This document shows positions 9,366-19,456 of a stretch of DNA of 64,000 nucleotides, piece by piece. Within the stretch, counting starts at the first letter, position 1. Each line of letters starts with the position of its first letter. Both the position numbers and the translations under genes were made by a program. The notes under the pieces are model-generated. The model saw only the letters and a list, made by a program, of their open reading frames with translations. It was not told the origin of the DNA and did no database searches. Source of the stretch: Pararhodobacter marinus (GTDB lineage Bacteria > Pseudomonadota > Alphaproteobacteria > Rhodobacterales > Rhodobacteraceae); NCBI RefSeq assembly GCF_003122215.1, contig NZ_QEYD01000011.1, positions 1 through 64,000 of the forward strand. The letters are read 5' to 3'.

Positions 9366-10693
9366 TGGAGGCCGGGGCGCCAGACGCCCGCCCGGATGCC
9401 CGCTCGGTCATCGAGGCGGTGCGCGATGGACGGGCGGAACCCGGCCATCTGGCGTGGTTCGCGAAGGGGCTGGCAAGCGGCCGCGTGACGGATGCGCAGG
9501 CCGGCGCCTTTGCCATGGCGGTTCTGTTGCGCGGCCTGTCCGAAGAAAGCCGCGTCGCGCTGACGCGGGCGATGCGCGATACCGGCGACGTGTTGCGCTG
9601 GGATTTGCCCGGCCCGGTGGTGGACAAGCATTCGACCGGCGGCGTGGGCGATTCCATCAGCCTGCTGCTGGCCCCGGCTCTGGCCTGTTGTGGCGCCTAT
9701 GTGCCGATGGTTTCGGGGCGCGGGCTGGGCCATACCGGCGGCACGCTCGACAAGCTGGAGGCGATCCCCGGCTTTACCGTCGATGTCAGCGAACCGCGGC
9801 TGCGCGCGCTCATGCACGAGACCCGCTGCGCCATCGTCAGCGCCTCGGACCGTCTGGCGCCCGCCGACAAGCGGCTTTACGCGATCCGCGACGTGACGGG
9901 CACGGTCGAGAGCCTCGATCTGATCACCGCGTCGATCCTGTCGAAGAAGCTGGCCGCCGGGCTGGGCGCGCTGGTTCTGGACGTCAAGGTCGGCTCGGGC
10001 GCCTTTCTGCCCGATGCCGAACAGGCCCGCGCGCTGGCGCGGTCGCTGGTCGATACCGCGAACGGGGCCGGGTGCCGCACCACGGCGCTGATCACCGACA
10101 TGGACCGCCCGCTGGGCCTGACCGCCGGCAACGCGGTCGAAGTGGCCGAGGTGATGGACACCCTGACCGGCCGCGCGGCCACGCCCCGTCTGGTGGACCT
10201 GACCTGCGCGCTGGGCGGCGAGGCGCTGGTGCTGGCGCGGCTGGCGCGCAATCGCGACGAGGGCGCGGCGAAGATCCGCGCGGTCCTGGAGGACGGGCGC
10301 GCGGCCGAGCGGTTCGGCGAGATGGTCACGGCACAGGGCGGACCGGCCGATTTCCTTGCCGCCTATGACCGGCATTTGCCGAAGGCGCCGGTAATCCGCG
10401 ACGTGCCCGCGCGCGGCACGGGCACGGTCGCTGCCATCGACACCCGCGCGGTGGGCACGGCGGTGGTGCATCTGGGCGGCGGAAGGCTCAAGGGCGGCGA
10501 CAGGGTCGATCCGCGCGTGGGGTTCACCGCGCTGGCCGCGCCCGGCGACAGGGTCGGGCCCGGTGCGCCGATTGCCCGCGTTCATGCGGCCGACAAGGCC
10601 GGCGCCGAGGCCGCCATCGCCGCGCTTCAGGCCGCCTACCGGCTGGGCGACGCGCCCGCCGCGGCGGCGCTGGTGCAGGAGCATGTGACATGA
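9365..10693 (+). CDS. deoA: thymidine phosphorylase
   Basis: This 442-residue enzyme phosphorolyses thymidine or deoxyuridine to the free base and deoxyribose-1-phosphate. Family motifs are KHSTGGVGDSISLLLAP (phosphate site), SGRGLGHTGGTLDKLEAIPG and SILSKKLAAGLGALVLDVK. ATG at 9365 overlaps the cdd stop (TGATG), which fixes the start. Its sugar phosphate product is the substrate of DeoB, encoded next with a 4-bp overlap. Confidence 0.96.
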   Translation: MEAGAPDARPDARSVIEAVRDGRAEPGHLAWFAKGLASGRVTDAQAGAFAMAVLLRGLSEESRVALTRAMRDTGDVLRWDLPGPVVDKHSTGGVGDSISLLLAPALACCGAYVPMVSGRGLGHTGGTLDKLEAIPGFTVDVSEPRLRALMHETRCAIVSASDRLAPADKRLYAIRDVTGTVESLDLITASILSKKLAAGLGALVLDVKVGSGAFLPDAEQARALARSLVDTANGAGCRTTALITDMDRPLGLTAGNAVEVAEVMDTLTGRAATPRLVDLTCALGGEALVLARLARNRDEGAAKIRAVLEDGRAAERFGEMVTAQGGPADFLAAYDRHLPKAPVIRDVPARGTGTVAAIDTRAVGTAVVHLGGGRLKGGDRVDPRVGFTALAAPGDRVGPGAPIARVHAADKAGAEAAIAALQAAYRLGDAPAAAALVQEHVT

Positions 10694-11916
10694 CCCGGGC
10701 CTTCCTGATCGTGCTGGATTCCGTGGGCTGCGGCGGCGCGCCCGACGCGGAGCAGTTCTTCAATGCGGGCGCGCCCGATACCGGCGCCAACACGCTGGGC
10801 CATATCGCGCAGGCTTGTGCTGAAGGACGCGCCGAGGACGGGCGCAGCGGCCCGCTGCAGGTGCCGACGCTCGACGCGCTGGGGCTGGGGCGGGCGGTAG
10901 CGCTGGCCTCGGGGCTGGACGCGCCGGGCCTGGGCGCCGCGCCGCAGGGCCGCTGGGGCGCCGCGACCGAAGTTTCGCGCGGCAAGGACACCCCCTCGGG
11001 GCATTGGGAGCTGGCCGGCGTGCCGGTGCCGTGGGACTGGACCTACTTCCCGAAAACCGAGCCTGCCTTCGATGATGAACTGGTGGCCAAGGTTTGCGAG
11101 CTGGCCGGCACCGAGGGGATCCTGGGCAATTGCCACGCCTCGGGCATCCCGATCATGCAGCGGCTGGGCGAAGAGCATCTGCGCACCGGCTGGCCCATCT
11201 GCTACACCTCGGCCGACAGCGTGTTCCAGATCGCCGCGCATGAAGAGGCGTTCGGGCTCGAGCGGCTGCTCAGGCTTTGCGAAGACCTCGCGCCGTTCCT
11301 GCATGCCCGCAAGGTGGGGCGTGTCATCGCGCGGCCCTTCATCGGTACGCCCGGCGCCTTCAAGCGCACCGGCGACCGCCGCGACTATGCCATCGCGCCG
11401 CCCGAACCCGCGCTGATGGACTGGGCGCAGGCGGATGGACGCGTGGTTCATGCGGTGGGCAAGATCGGCGACATTTTCAGCCATCGCGGCGTGAGCCATC
11501 TGCACAAGGGCAAGAGCGACGCGGATCTGGTCGATCACATGCTGCGGCTGGCGGACGAGGCCGAGGACGGCTCGCTCACCTTCGTGAACCTTGTCGAGTT
11601 CGACAGCCTCTACGGCCATCCGCGCGACGTGTCGGGCTATGCCCGCGCGCTGGAAAGCTTCGACGCGCAGGCCGCCGCGTTTCTCGACAAGCTCGGTCCC
11701 GGCGACATCGCCCTCTTCACCGCAGACCACGGTAACGATCCGACATGGCGCGGCACCGATCACACCCGCGAACGCGTGCCCGTGCTGGTGCATGGCGCGG
11801 GCGCGGGCGAGATCGGGCTGTGCGCCTTCACCGATATCGCGGCCTCGGTCGCCACCCATCTGGGCCTGTCCGAAACCGGCCCCGGCCAGTCCTTTCTGCA
11901 AGGGAGTTTCCCGTGA
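10690..11916 (+). CDS. deoB: phosphopentomutase
   Basis: This 408-residue metalloenzyme interconverts (deoxy)ribose-1-phosphate and the 5-phosphate. It belongs to the alkaline phosphatase superfamily: metal ligands are in the N-terminal LDSVGCGGAPD and in TADHGNDPT, with the following HTRERVP segment. The family cap region RGKDTPSGHWE is intact. ATGA overlap with deoA and GTGA overlap with add show translational coupling. Confidence 0.96.
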   Translation: MTRAFLIVLDSVGCGGAPDAEQFFNAGAPDTGANTLGHIAQACAEGRAEDGRSGPLQVPTLDALGLGRAVALASGLDAPGLGAAPQGRWGAATEVSRGKDTPSGHWELAGVPVPWDWTYFPKTEPAFDDELVAKVCELAGTEGILGNCHASGIPIMQRLGEEHLRTGWPICYTSADSVFQIAAHEEAFGLERLLRLCEDLAPFLHARKVGRVIARPFIGTPGAFKRTGDRRDYAIAPPEPALMDWAQADGRVVHAVGKIGDIFSHRGVSHLHKGKSDADLVDHMLRLADEAEDGSLTFVNLVEFDSLYGHPRDVSGYARALESFDAQAAAFLDKLGPGDIALFTADHGNDPTWRGTDHTRERVPVLVHGAGAGEIGLCAFTDIAASVATHLGLSETGPGQSFLQGSFP

Positions 11917-12905
11917 GCGAGTTGATCGACCCCGCCCTGCCCAAGGTCGAGTTGCACCTGCATCTGGAAGGCGCGGCGTCGCCCGCCTTCATTCGCGGGC
12001 TGGCGAAAGAGAAGGGCCTCGATATCTCGGGGATCTTCGCCGAGGACGGTGGCTACGATTACCGCGACTTCTGGCATTTCCTCGAAGTCTACGAGGCCGC
12101 GACCTCGACCCTGCAATCGCCTGAGGACTTTCGCCGCCTGGTGCTGGCCGTGCTGGAAGACAGGGCCGAGGACGGCGTGATCTATGCCGAAACCTTCGTC
12201 TCGCCCGATTTCTGCGGCGGCGGCGATCTGGGGGCTTGGCGGGAATACCTGCACGCGATCGAGGAAGCCGCCGAGCAGGCGCAGAACACGATGGGCATCA
12301 CGCTGAAGGGCGTCGTGACCTGCATCCGCCATTTCGGCCCCGAGAAAGCCCGCCCCATCGCCCTGTGCGCGGCCGAGACCAAGGGGGATTTCATCACCGG
12401 CTTCGGCATCGCGGGCGATGAGAAGATGCACCACCCCAAGGATTTCGCCTGGGCCTTCGATTGCGCGCGTGAAGCCGGGCTGCGGCTGACCGCCCATGCC
12501 GGCGAATGGGGCGGCGCGCAATCGGTCCGCGATGCGCTCGACCATCTGCGGCCCGAGCGGATCGGCCACGGCGTGCAGGCGATCGATGACCTGGCGCTGG
12601 TCGACCGGCTGGCCGAGGACGGCATCGTGCTGGAAGTCTGCCCCGGCTCGAACGTGTTCCTGGGCGTCTATCCCAGCTTCCGCGACCATCCCGTCGACCG
12701 CCTGCGCGAACGCGAGGTAAAGATCACCCTGTCGACCGACGATCCGCCCTTTTTCCGCACCACCCTGGTGCAGGAATACGAGACGCTCGCGCGGACCTTC
12801 GGCTGGACAGAGGCGGATTTCCGGTCTATCAACGCCGACGCCCTGAAGGCGGCATTCTGCGACGAAGCAACGAAACGATCGCTTCTCGACCGCCTCACGA
12901 GGTGA
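11913..12905 (+). CDS. add: adenosine deaminase
   Basis: This 330-residue zinc hydrolase deaminates (deoxy)adenosine to (deoxy)inosine. Zinc ligands are in HLHLEG (residues 13-18), HAGEW and the C-terminal STDDPPFF; the active-site HG is in RIGHGV. The GTG start at 11913 overlaps the deoB stop as GTGA, with AGGGAG 7 bases upstream. An adenine-specific (Ade) function is less likely, since it is embedded in a nucleoside operon. Confidence 0.93.
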   Translation: MSELIDPALPKVELHLHLEGAASPAFIRGLAKEKGLDISGIFAEDGGYDYRDFWHFLEVYEAATSTLQSPEDFRRLVLAVLEDRAEDGVIYAETFVSPDFCGGGDLGAWREYLHAIEEAAEQAQNTMGITLKGVVTCIRHFGPEKARPIALCAAETKGDFITGFGIAGDEKMHHPKDFAWAFDCAREAGLRLTAHAGEWGGAQSVRDALDHLRPERIGHGVQAIDDLALVDRLAEDGIVLEVCPGSNVFLGVYPSFRDHPVDRLREREVKITLSTDDPPFFRTTLVQEYETLARTFGWTEADFRSINADALKAAFCDEATKRSLLDRLTR

Positions 12906-12978
12906 CGATCAGCGTGCCGGTGCCTTGGTCTTCTCCGCCCGGTTTTCTTGGTCGTTTGGTGCTGGGAACGGACGCGCT

Positions 12979-14235
12979 GTGGTGGAAATCCTTTGTGAGA
13001 ACGCGCGGTTCCGCGCCGTCCTTAAGCGTCCGGTCGAGCCGAGCGACCTCACCGTCGTTTATTGGCCGCCGCTGATCTATCTCCGTTCGGCTACGGTTCC
13101 GTCACCTTTTCCTGGTATCCAAGCGGCAGATTTTGCGACACGGCGCGGGCTGAACAGCATCACCATCGATACCCGCTGCAACGACTGGTTTCAGGGCCCT
13201 GAAATTGACGAGATCACCGACGCGATACGGCATTTTTGCACCAGCCAGAGCGTCGTAATAAGCTATGGGATCAGTATGGGCGGGCACGCATCGGTGTCTT
13301 TTGGCCCCCTGATCGGCGCCGATTACGTGCTGGCGGTCGCGCCACAGGCTTCACTCGAGCCGAGCTACATGGCCGGCATCGGTGATACTCGCTGGCCCGA
13401 CAGCGTCCCTGTTTTCCGTCGCGACCACATCCGCGCGGGCCTGTGCCGGGATGTGCAGGGTGTCGCGCTGTTCGATCCGGCGCAGCCCCAGGACGCGCAC
13501 CATGTCGCGACCATCGTCGAGCGGACCCGGATCAAAGGGGTCGAGGTGCGCGGCGGCTGGCACCATCCGGCCCGGATCGTCAATAGGGTAGCCGGGATTG
13601 GCGATCTGGTGCGTGACATTGCGCACGAGCTCCGCGACCACGGGTCTGCGGCTTGCACACTCGACGCCCTGAATGGTGTGCTGCAACAGGGGTGGGAGCA
13701 CCGCTTTGTCACCGGAACGACAAAAGACAGGGCGGCGCTGCTGACCGAAGTCGGCGCCGCTACGCTGGTGAGGACGCTGGAATTCCGGTCGCTTGTCGCC
13801 GCTTTCCATGACGCGCCCGGCCCGGATTTCGCTGCGCAGATCCTGCCGCTTGCCGATACGCCTGCCAGACGTCGGAGCCTGGGACACGCGCTCCTGACAC
13901 ACGGGTTTGCAGAGGACGGGCTTGATCTGCTTCTGGCCGATGACAAGCCGGTCTGGGGTTTTTACCACGCCGCAAGCTGCGCCTTCCTGCGCGAGCAGGC
14001 CGAGCGACTGGGAGCGGACGCCTGGCGGCGTGAGGCGCATCGGCTCGACCGTCTGGGCGATTCCGAGGCGGCTCTTTTTTGTTTTCAGACCCTGCGCGAC
14101 GTGTTCGGAGGCGGGCAACAGCTTGACGCAAAGATCGCATCGCTTCAGCGTCAGTCGAGCGACGATAAGCCGAAGGCTCTCGTGGCCCGCCAGCGACCGG
14201 ACCCGGCTCTTGAGCCGCGGAATGCCGGACGATAG
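12979..14235 (+). CDS. alpha/beta-hydrolase-like protein of unknown function
   Basis: About 418 residues from GTG 12979 (a second GTG follows directly; a TTG at 12925 would add 18 residues). The nucleophile elbow is YGISMGG (Ser99). A possible acid residue lies in FDPAQPQD and a possible His in GGWHHPARI, so a Ser-Asp-His triad is plausible. The C-terminal 200 residues are helical and unassigned. The gene sits inside the nucleoside salvage operon between add and upp, with less GC-rich codons than its neighbours, which suggests insertion by transfer. It resembles the protein at 56948-57928 in the order of motifs around the elbow. Esterase or a non-catalytic role cannot be separated. Confidence 0.7.
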   Translation: MVEILCENARFRAVLKRPVEPSDLTVVYWPPLIYLRSATVPSPFPGIQAADFATRRGLNSITIDTRCNDWFQGPEIDEITDAIRHFCTSQSVVISYGISMGGHASVSFGPLIGADYVLAVAPQASLEPSYMAGIGDTRWPDSVPVFRRDHIRAGLCRDVQGVALFDPAQPQDAHHVATIVERTRIKGVEVRGGWHHPARIVNRVAGIGDLVRDIAHELRDHGSAACTLDALNGVLQQGWEHRFVTGTTKDRAALLTEVGAATLVRTLEFRSLVAAFHDAPGPDFAAQILPLADTPARRRSLGHALLTHGFAEDGLDLLLADDKPVWGFYHAASCAFLREQAERLGADAWRREAHRLDRLGDSEAALFCFQTLRDVFGGGQQLDAKIASLQRQSSDDKPKALVARQRPDPALEPRNAGR

Positions 14236-14263
14236 AGACACGAGAAATTACGCGGAGAGACCC

Positions 14264-14911
14264 TTGTCCGACAACGCCACCATTCCCCACCTCACGGTCG
14301 TCACCCATCCGCTGGTGCAGCACAAGCTGTCGATCATGCGCGACAAGTCGACCTCGACCTCGAAGTTCCGCCAGCTTCTGCGCGAGATCTCGATGCTGTT
14401 GGCCTACGAAGCCACGCGCGAGCTGCCGACCGTCAACGTCAAGATCGACACGCCGATCTGCGAGATGGACGCGCCGATGCTGCAGGGCCGGAAAATGGCG
14501 CTGGTGTCGATCCTGCGGGCGGGGAATGGTCTGCTGGACGGGGTGCTGGAACTGATCCCGGCGGCGCGGGTGGGCTTCGTGGGGCTCTACCGCGACCCGG
14601 AAACGCTGCAGCCGGTCGAATATTACTGCAAGCTGCCCTCGGAACTGGAAGAGCGCTGGACCGTGGTGGTCGACCCGATGCTGGCCACGGGCAATTCCTC
14701 GGCCGCGGCGGTCGACATGCTGAAAAAGGCGGGCGCCAGGCATATCGTCTTCATGTGCCTGCTGGCCGCGCCCGAGGGGGTGCAGCGGATGAAAGAGGCG
14801 CATCCCGATGTCCGCATCGTCACCGCCGCGCTGGATGAAAAGCTGAACGACCACGGCTATATCGTGCCGGGGCTGGGCGATGCCGGAGACCGGATGTTCG
14901 GCACCAAATAA
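14264..14911 (+). CDS. upp: uracil phosphoribosyltransferase
   Basis: This 215-residue enzyme joins uracil and PRPP to give UMP. The N-terminus [14 protein letters not shown] and the PRPP-binding loop [12 protein letters not shown] are diagnostic, and the uracil-binding end [13 protein letters not shown] is complete. The TTG at 14264 is preferred because GGAGAG lies 6 bases upstream and it gives near-normal family length; ATG 14222 would add 14 residues that overlap the upstream gene. It completes the pyrimidine salvage route begun by Cdd and DeoA. Confidence 0.94.
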   Translation: MSDNATIPHLTVVTHPLVQHKLSIMRDKSTSTSKFRQLLREISMLLAYEATRELPTVNVKIDTPICEMDAPMLQGRKMALVSILRAGNGLLDGVLELIPAARVGFVGLYRDPETLQPVEYYCKLPSELEERWTVVVDPMLATGNSSAAAVDMLKKAGARHIVFMCLLAAPEGVQRMKEAHPDVRIVTAALDEKLNDHGYIVPGLGDAGDRMFGTK

Positions 14912-15042
14912 GGGGCCGGCTTCGGAACCCGTCCCAAACTGTTGCGGTTTGTCCACAAGTGATGCGCGCGGGTGCGCCGCTTGTCCCTTTACTCGGGCGA
15001 ATCACCGGGGCATCCTTGGCGCGCGGTAACAGGGGGTCACAG

Positions 15043-16080
15043 ATGGTTGCCAGAGCGGTTTCGACGGCGGGACTTTCGGTGTTCGCGGTGCTGGCCTGTG
15101 CCGTCCTGCTGGGTGTGCCGGGCAGCGCCGGGGCGCAGTCCGGGCGCGTCCCGGCAGAGCTTCCCCCGGCCGATTACGGCGCCTCGCAATACATCGATTC
15201 CAATGGCTGCGTCTTCGTGCGCGCGGGCTTCAACGGCAGCGTCAGCTGGGTGCCGCGCTTCGACGCGAACCGCCAGCCGATGTGCGGTTATGCGCCCACC
15301 AATGGCGGCCCGGCGCCTCTTGCCGATGCCGCCCAGGCGCCCGAGGGCGGAACCACGGCCTCTGCTGCGCCGGCGCAGGCGGCTCCCCTTGCGCCCGCGC
15401 CGCCGCCCGTGACCGTCGCCGCGCCCGAGGGCACGACCTCGCGCGTGCGGGTGCGCACCGCGACCAGCGTGATGGAGACCCCGCCCAGCCAGACGCCCAG
15501 CTATCCCGCCGCGTCGCGTTCGCGCGCCGCGGCACGGGCCGCCGCCGCGCCCGTGCCCCGCATCACCGCGCCCATGGTGGTGCCCTCGGACACCGCGGTG
15601 CAGGGCCGGCGCTATCGCAGCGACTGGGCGGCATGGGACGGGCTGAACCCGCGCCGGGGCGCCCCGGGTTACGGGCATGTCATGGGCCGCGACCGCGATT
15701 CACGCTGGCAGGACGCCTATCTGCACGGCCAGATCGCCACCAACCCGACCGGCTACGTCCCGCGTCCTTCGGCGCCCGAGCCTGTGGCGGCACCCGCGCG
15801 GCCCGCTCATGCGCAGGCCGCCGCCGCGCAGCCGGCATCCGGCGGGCGGATGACGGCGGGGCAATATGTGCAGGTCGGCACCTATGGCACGACCTCGAAC
15901 GCGCAGCTTGCCATCGGCCATTTGCGCTCGAGCGGGTTCCCGGTGGCGCTGGGGCGCGCGGTGTCGGGCGGGTCGGAATACCAGATCGTGCTGGCCGGGC
16001 CGTTCAGCTCGCCGGGGCAGCTGCACGCGGCTTTGCAGCACGCGCGCGCGATGGGCTATTCGGACGCGTTCATCCGATAA
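15043..16080 (+). CDS. secreted SPOR-domain protein
   Basis: A 345-residue protein with a clear signal peptide (hydrophobic residues 8-30, cleavage near GAQS), a long Pro/Ala-rich middle region (about 90-270), and a C-terminal SPOR-type repeat starting at GQYVQVGTYGTTSNAQLAI. SPOR domains bind glycan strands lacking stem peptides at division sites. The N-terminal segment around ADYGASQYIDSNGCVFVRAG has two Cys that may form a disulfide. ATG 15043 follows AGGGGG. It is monocistronic by position. Confidence 0.88.
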   Translation: MVARAVSTAGLSVFAVLACAVLLGVPGSAGAQSGRVPAELPPADYGASQYIDSNGCVFVRAGFNGSVSWVPRFDANRQPMCGYAPTNGGPAPLADAAQAPEGGTTASAAPAQAAPLAPAPPPVTVAAPEGTTSRVRVRTATSVMETPPSQTPSYPAASRSRAAARAAAAPVPRITAPMVVPSDTAVQGRRYRSDWAAWDGLNPRRGAPGYGHVMGRDRDSRWQDAYLHGQIATNPTGYVPRPSAPEPVAAPARPAHAQAAAAQPASGGRMTAGQYVQVGTYGTTSNAQLAIGHLRSSGFPVALGRAVSGGSEYQIVLAGPFSSPGQLHAALQHARAMGYSDAFIR

Positions 16081-16110
16081 GCCACGCCGGCGATCCCGGG
16101 ACAGGCCGCG

Positions 16111-16539
16111 TCAGCGCGCGGCCTGCCATTCGGGCAGCGGAAACAGCCGGTCATAGGCCCAGTTGAAGACCAGCGCATACAGCATGTAGAAAAGCGCGAA
16201 GGACACGTCCATCACCAGCGCGTGCCACAGCGAGATGCCCAGATACCACGCGATGAAGGGCATCAGCGCGATCAGCAGCCCGATCTCGAACAGCACGGCA
16301 TGCAGCACACGCACCGGTCCCGTCTTCAGCGTTGTGCCCCGCAGCCGCTGCAAGGCATGGTCGAAAAGCAGGTTGTAGAGCATGTTCCACAGCGTCGCGA
16401 GCGTGGCGGCGACGATGCCCACGACGCCGATATCGTGCATCGGCATGCCGAAGGCGAGCGCGCCCAACGGGATCATCACCACAAGGGCGATGATTTCGAA
16501 ACTGAGCGCATGGCGGAGTCGGTCGAGCGGAGAGCGCAT
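16111..16539 (-). CDS. PACE-family small multidrug efflux protein
   Basis: A 142-residue protein with four membrane helices in two repeated halves, each opening with a conserved (R)xxHAxxFE pattern: RLRHALSFE at residues 7-15 and VLHAVLFE near residue 79. Glu15 matches the essential proton-coupling Glu of AceI, the chlorhexidine exporter that founded the family. The WNMLYNLLFDHAL segment is also typical. It likely exports biocides or polyamine-like amines; the substrate cannot be read from sequence. Confidence 0.85.
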   Translation of the reverse strand: MRSPLDRLRHALSFEIIALVVMIPLGALAFGMPMHDIGVVGIVAATLATLWNMLYNLLFDHALQRLRGTTLKTGPVRVLHAVLFEIGLLIALMPFIAWYLGISLWHALVMDVSFALFYMLYALVFNWAYDRLFPLPEWQAAR

Positions 16540-16714
16540 GGCAACCTCGGGATTAGCCGCCGGGTCGTCCCGGCCATCTGGTCCTTCGGCGGCCCGTCAG
16601 GCTGCTACGCAGCCGGGCGTCCGTCAGGGGAGGTCGTCCTCACGCCCGGGCATATGCCACCGGCGCGTCGCTTTTTCAACCCTTTCACGGGGCGCGGCTG
16701 AAGCCGGGGCCGGC

Positions 16715-17737
16715 TTACTGGGTGCAGATCGCCTGAAGCTGCAGCCATTCGCCGTCGCTCAGCAGCGGGGCGTCGCGCAGCGAGCCCGGCTCGCCGGCGT
16801 TGAGCGCCTGCGCGATGTCCTGCCGCTCGGCGGGCAGTGACGCGGCATAGGGCAGCGGCGACAGCGCCTCGGTGCGGAACCACTGGGCGATGGCGGCGGG
16901 GTCGGGGCGCGCCGGGGCCTGCGTCAGGCGTGCGCGGGCATAGCCGCGCAGCGCGTCGTCGGGCAGGGCGCCGGTGGTCAGCAGCCCCGCGGTCGCGCCG
17001 GTCCCGGCATGGTGCAACACGTCGAGCAGCGGGTCGCGCGCGCGGGCGTCCTGCGCTTCGGCAAGGATCCAGCCGGCCAGCGCCTCGGCACTGTCGAGCC
17101 GGGTGATCAGCTCTTCGCCCAGCACGATCAGCCGTCCGGGCAGATGCGCCGCCTGCGCCCCGGGCAGGCCCGCGATCACCATCACCCGCCAATCCGGCCC
17201 CAGCACGAGATTGCGCAAGGTCGCCATCGCCTGCCGTCCCTCGGGATCGGCGCAGATCCTTTCGCCCGCCGCGCTTTCCAGCATCGCGTCGATGGCGTCG
17301 CGCCCGATCTGCGCGCGGGCGGCGGGGGGCACGATGGCGGCGGTGCGCGTGACCAGCACGCGCGGCAGCATCATCAGCCCGATCAGCACCGCCAGTACGG
17401 CCAGAGCCGCCACCGCCATGCGCAGCCGCGCGAAACCCCGGCGCGGGCTGAGCGCAGCGCGGATCGTGTCCAGGGCTTCGATCAGCAGCGGATCGTCCAG
17501 TTCCAGCGTTTCGCCGGTATCGTCGCTGAGAGGGGCAAAGATCGCGGGTTTCTGGCCCCGCGTCAGACGTTGAACCGCCGGCAGGGACCAGTGGCTGAGC
17601 GGCGCGCCGCTCTTGCCGTCGGCGATGACAAGGCTGGCATTGCCCAAGGACACGACGACATCGCGGCGCTGGGCCTCAGGCCCCGCCCGCCAGACGCCCG
17701 CTCCTTCGAGCCGCGCGTATTTCTCAAGCGCCGTCAT
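16715..17737 (-). CDS. membrane protein with a degenerate M48-peptidase-like domain
   Basis: This is a 340-residue protein. Residues 1-95 are soluble, one membrane helix spans about 105-127, and the rest is extracytoplasmic. Residues around LPGRLIVLGEELITRLDSAEALAGWILAEAQ resemble the M48 core, where HExxH would follow the LAGxxxxE helix, but the zinc-binding HExxH is absent (LAEAQ at that place). It therefore looks like a non-catalytic M48-like domain. The resemblance is by eye and needs a profile search. It ends in CTQ with two distant Cys residues. Function unknown. Confidence 0.6.
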   Translation of the reverse strand: MTALEKYARLEGAGVWRAGPEAQRRDVVVSLGNASLVIADGKSGAPLSHWSLPAVQRLTRGQKPAIFAPLSDDTGETLELDDPLLIEALDTIRAALSPRRGFARLRMAVAALAVLAVLIGLMMLPRVLVTRTAAIVPPAARAQIGRDAIDAMLESAAGERICADPEGRQAMATLRNLVLGPDWRVMVIAGLPGAQAAHLPGRLIVLGEELITRLDSAEALAGWILAEAQDARARDPLLDVLHHAGTGATAGLLTTGALPDDALRGYARARLTQAPARPDPAAIAQWFRTEALSPLPYAASLPAERQDIAQALNAGEPGSLRDAPLLSDGEWLQLQAICTQ

Positions 17738-17833
17738 GCCTCAACTACCGCCCGTGGTTTTTATGAAATCGGGTCGCAGCCAGTCTAACCGAGCGCGGGG
17801 ATTGGCGCCAGTGGCTGTCCGGGACGGTCCCCG

Positions 17834-19456
17834 TTACATCGTTCTGGCCAGCGCGCGAAGCTCGAATTTCTGGATCTTCCCGGTCGATGTCTTGGGCAGG
17901 TCGTGAAAGATCACCCGCTTGGGTGTCTTGAACCCGGCCAGACGCTCGCGGCAAAAGGCGATGAGCTCGGCCTCGGTCGCCTCGGCGCCCGCTTTCAGCT
18001 CGACGAAGGCGCAGGGCACCTCGCCCCATTTGTCGTCGGGCTTGGCCACCACGGCGCAGAGCGACACGGCGGGGTGATGGGCCAGCGCGCCCTCGACCTC
18101 GACCGAACTGACATTCTCGCCGCCCGAGATGATGATGTCCTTCGAGCGGTCGGCGATCTTGATATAGCCGTCCTCGTGCATGAAGGCGATGTCGCCGGAA
18201 CGGAAATAGCCGCCCTTGAACGCTTCGCGCGTGGCTTCGGGATTGCGGAAATAGCCCTTCATCACGCCGTTGCCGCGATGCATGATCTCGCCCAGGGCCG
18301 CGCCGTCGCGCGCGACCGGAGTCATCGCCTCGTCCAGAACGGTGATGTCCTCCATGAACGGCATCTTGACCCCGGTGCGCGCCTTGACCGCGGATCGCTG
18401 ATCCTGCGGCAGGGCGTCGAACCCTTCGTGCCATGTGCATTCCGTGGCGGGGCCGTAGGTCTCGGTCAGGCCATAGACCTGCGTGACGTTGAAACCCAGC
18501 GGCTCGATCGCGGCCAGCGTCGCGGCGGGGGGCGGGGCACCGGCGGTGAAGACCTCGACGACGTGATCGAAGGGCCGCCGCTCGTCATCCTTTGCGCCGA
18601 TGATGGTGTTCAGCACGATGGGCGCACCGCCGAAATGGGTGGCGCCCTCGTCGGCGATGGCCTGATAGATGCCCCGGGCGGTGATCTCGCGCAGGCAGAT
18701 GATCGCACCCCCCAGGGCAGGGATCATCCACGGATGGCACCACGCGTTGCAATGGAACATCGGCACGATGGTCAGGTAACGCGGGTAAAGCGTCATGCGC
18801 CAGCTGATCGGCTGGGACATCGTGGACAGATAGGCGCCGCGATGGTGATAGACGACGCCCTTGGGCCGCCCGGTGGTGCCCGAGGTATAGTTCAGCGCCA
18901 GCGATTCCCATTCGTCCTGCGGCATGATCCACGCGAACGCATCGTCGCCCGAGGCGATCAGGTCCTCATAGACCAAGTGCCGCCCGCTGGGCGCGACGCC
19001 TGCCTGAGGGTCCGGCACCTCGACGATCTTCGGGCCGCCGCCGATGACGATGCAGGCCCGCTCGACCAGTTCCACCAGCGCGCTGTCGACGATCGCCACC
19101 TTGGCGCCGCCATGCTCGAGGATATAGGCGACCGTATCCAGATCGAGCCGCGTGTTGATCGAATTGAGGATCGCGCCCGCGACGGGCACGCCGAAATGGG
19201 CCTCGGCATGGGCGGGAACGTTGGGCAGAAGGACGGCCACGACATGGCCGGGCTCGACCCCCAGCTTCGCCAGGCCCGAGGCCAGCTTCGTCACCCGCTG
19301 ATGATATTGCGCATAGGTCCAGCGCTCGGTCCCGTAGACCAGCGCCTCACGCGTGGCGAACAGGTCGGCGGCGCGGTTGAGATGCGACAGAGGCGTCAGC
19401 GGCACATAATTCGCGGCGCATTTCTCCAGCCCGGATTCATCGGCCAACCATCCCAT
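17834..19456 (-). CDS. AMP-forming acyl-CoA synthetase
   Basis: A 540-residue ligase of the medium/long-chain acyl-CoA or aryl-CoA type. The P-loop-like motif is LNYTSGTTGRPKGVVYHH, the central motif is QVYGLTETYGP, the A8 motif is GDIAFMHEDGYIKIADRSKD, and the catalytic Lys is in KTSTGKIQK. ATG 19456 begins MGWLADESGLEKC, the usual start of this subgroup. It activates fatty acids for the beta-oxidation genes at 20386-28635, although DMSP-derived acids or other carboxylates are possible. The promoter lies in the 19457-19659 divergent interval. Confidence 0.9.
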   Translation of the reverse strand: MGWLADESGLEKCAANYVPLTPLSHLNRAADLFATREALVYGTERWTYAQYHQRVTKLASGLAKLGVEPGHVVAVLLPNVPAHAEAHFGVPVAGAILNSINTRLDLDTVAYILEHGGAKVAIVDSALVELVERACIVIGGGPKIVEVPDPQAGVAPSGRHLVYEDLIASGDDAFAWIMPQDEWESLALNYTSGTTGRPKGVVYHHRGAYLSTMSQPISWRMTLYPRYLTIVPMFHCNAWCHPWMIPALGGAIICLREITARGIYQAIADEGATHFGGAPIVLNTIIGAKDDERRPFDHVVEVFTAGAPPPAATLAAIEPLGFNVTQVYGLTETYGPATECTWHEGFDALPQDQRSAVKARTGVKMPFMEDITVLDEAMTPVARDGAALGEIMHRGNGVMKGYFRNPEATREAFKGGYFRSGDIAFMHEDGYIKIADRSKDIIISGGENVSSVEVEGALAHHPAVSLCAVVAKPDDKWGEVPCAFVELKAGAEATEAELIAFCRERLAGFKTPKRVIFHDLPKTSTGKIQKFELRALARTM

